Assembly: GCA_028714595.1 (NCBI GenBank)
Contig: JAQTMD010000094.1
Location: 1 to 6,312, forward strand
Length of the DNA: 6,312 nt
Direction: 5' to 3'
Source of the DNA: Candidatus Omnitrophota bacterium
GTDB lineage: Bacteria > Omnitrophota > Gorgyraeia > Gygaellales > Profunditerraquicolaceae
Below the pieces are notes generated by a model, which worked only from the letters and a program-made list of their open reading frames with translations, was not told where the DNA came from and searched no databases. Shown one piece after another: positions 5,736 through 6,312 of the stretch (within the stretch, counting starts at the first letter, position 1; the number at the start of each line of letters is the position of its first letter). Both the position numbers and the translations under genes were made by a program.

Positions 5736-6312
5736 ACCTCTTGGCGATATCCGACTCGTCGAACAGCGCCTTTGAGCGGGTAAGCAGATTATTCGTCTCC
5801 AGCGACGTGACGTCTTTGTAGTCGTAGATGCGCAGCGTCTCCAGAGCGATCCTCGCAACATCCCGGTCGATCTCCACGTCGGTCATCCCTTCGATAGGAG
5901 AATGGTCCAGATTGTTGTTCTCCCCCTTGAACCGCGACTCCACCCGGTTAGCCACCTGCAGCACGATAAACTCACGGAACGCGAAGTCTTTCATCTTCAG
6001 GTGTTTTCCCTGGCGGTCGCCGCGCGCCTGCGGCACGGGCAGATACTCCGTGACGATGCGGTGCTGGAATTCCGGGACCTGCACCATGGAAAACGACATC
6101 TTTACCAGGTCGCGGGAGTATGCCAGCTGGAAGATCTCAAAGCCGCTTGCGATATCCGCCGTGACCACGCAGTAGAATTTGACGTCCTGCTGCGAACGGT
6201 CATCCATGCTGAAGAGCACGCGCCGCAGCGCCAGCCACGAGCCGCTTATCTTGCGTATCGCCTGCTGCTTGAGCACCGGCGACCTGGTCTTGCGTCTTGC
6301 CGGAGCAAGGGC
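5725..6312 (-). CDS. Conserved-looking protein of unknown function (5' end outside window)
   Basis: I do not recognise this protein. The minus-strand frame is open from the right edge to TGA at 5727-5725, giving 195 visible residues. A GTG at 6276 could be a start, but the frame continues upstream, so the true start may lie outside. The visible N-terminal part is basic (ARRKTRS at residues 5-11). The middle looks like alternating strands: DVKFYCVVTADIASGFEIF, then MSFSMVQVPEFQHRIVTEYL. The C-terminal half is mostly polar and probably helical, ending in KRFRR. There is no membrane segment, signal peptide, cysteine motif or known nucleotide-binding loop, so a soluble cytoplasmic protein is likely. 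The plus strand opposite it has no convincing gene, and the minus-strand translation has natural composition, so I take the minus frame as real. It converges on purN and overlaps its 3' end by 11 nt. Confidence 0.7.
   Translation of the reverse strand, partial: ALAPARRKTRSPVLKQQAIRKISGSWLALRRVLFSMDDRSQQDVKFYCVVTADIASGFEIFQLAYSRDLVKMSFSMVQVPEFQHRIVTEYLPVPQARGDRQGKHLKMKDFAFREFIVLQVANRVESRFKGENNNLDHSPIEGMTDVEIDRDVARIALETLRIYDYKDVTSLETNNLLTRSKALFDESDIAKRFRR

Noticed and set aside
5828..6175. A 115-codon plus-strand open frame opposite the unknown minus-strand gene.
   Set aside because: Its translation is dominated by Ser and Arg without family features, it lacks a convincing ribosome binding site, and the minus-strand frame is longer and has a more natural composition.
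1..6312. CRISPR array, tRNA or rRNA genes, insertion sequence with inverted ends, riboswitch.
   Set aside because: No repeated spacer-type array, cloverleaf-like segment, transposase motif or long untranslated leader was found. Nearly every base is inside a well-supported gene.

Overview
The window carries a complete rnf operon, encoding the membrane-bound, ion-translocating ferredoxin:NAD+ oxidoreductase. It is preceded by the 3' end of a membrane transporter gene and followed by purN. A convergent gene of unknown function runs off the right edge. The source looks like an anaerobic or fermentative bacterium: RnfC is short, without the long Ala-rich tail of the enterobacterial protein, and RnfB is long and rich in iron-sulfur motifs, as in clostridial, Bacteroides and Thermotoga-type complexes. 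Base composition is moderately GC-rich by eye. I suspect an uncultured lineage such as Omnitrophota, but no marker gene here settles this.

Layout, left to right on the plus strand: 1-287, C-terminal part of a probable MFS transporter; 275-1567 rnfC; 1564-2148 rnfG; 2141-3109 rnfD; 3106-3693 rnfE; 3693-4301 rnfA; 4308-5099 rnfB; 5133-5735 purN. From the transporter to rnfA each gene overlaps the next by 13, 4, 8, 4 and 1 nt. Only 6 nt separate rnfA from rnfB, and 33 nt separate rnfB from purN. This packing indicates one transcription unit with translational coupling, and I see no internal promoter. On the minus strand, 6312-5725 is an unrecognised gene that overlaps the 3' end of purN tail to tail by 11 nt.

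The six Rnf proteins form one machine. RnfB takes electrons from reduced ferredoxin through a chain of [4Fe-4S] clusters. RnfA and RnfE are paralogous membrane subunits, each with the cysteine pair expected to share an iron-sulfur centre. RnfD and RnfG each keep a threonine expected to carry covalent FMN. RnfC carries the flavin/NADH module and two [4Fe-4S] motifs. Electron flow from ferredoxin to NAD+ drives Na+ or H+ export; the sequence alone does not say which ion. No ApbE-type flavin transferase is in the window.

The most notable departures from a textbook rnf locus are: gene order C-G-D-E-A-B (rnfG before rnfD); an RnfC that lacks the usual N-terminal GGIHPP segment; and an imperfect palindrome at 5082-5117 that looks like a dispersed repeat and supplies the last five codons and stop of rnfB. 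I see no CRISPR array, RNA gene, integrase or evident new system. There is no gene-free stretch longer than 33 nt.
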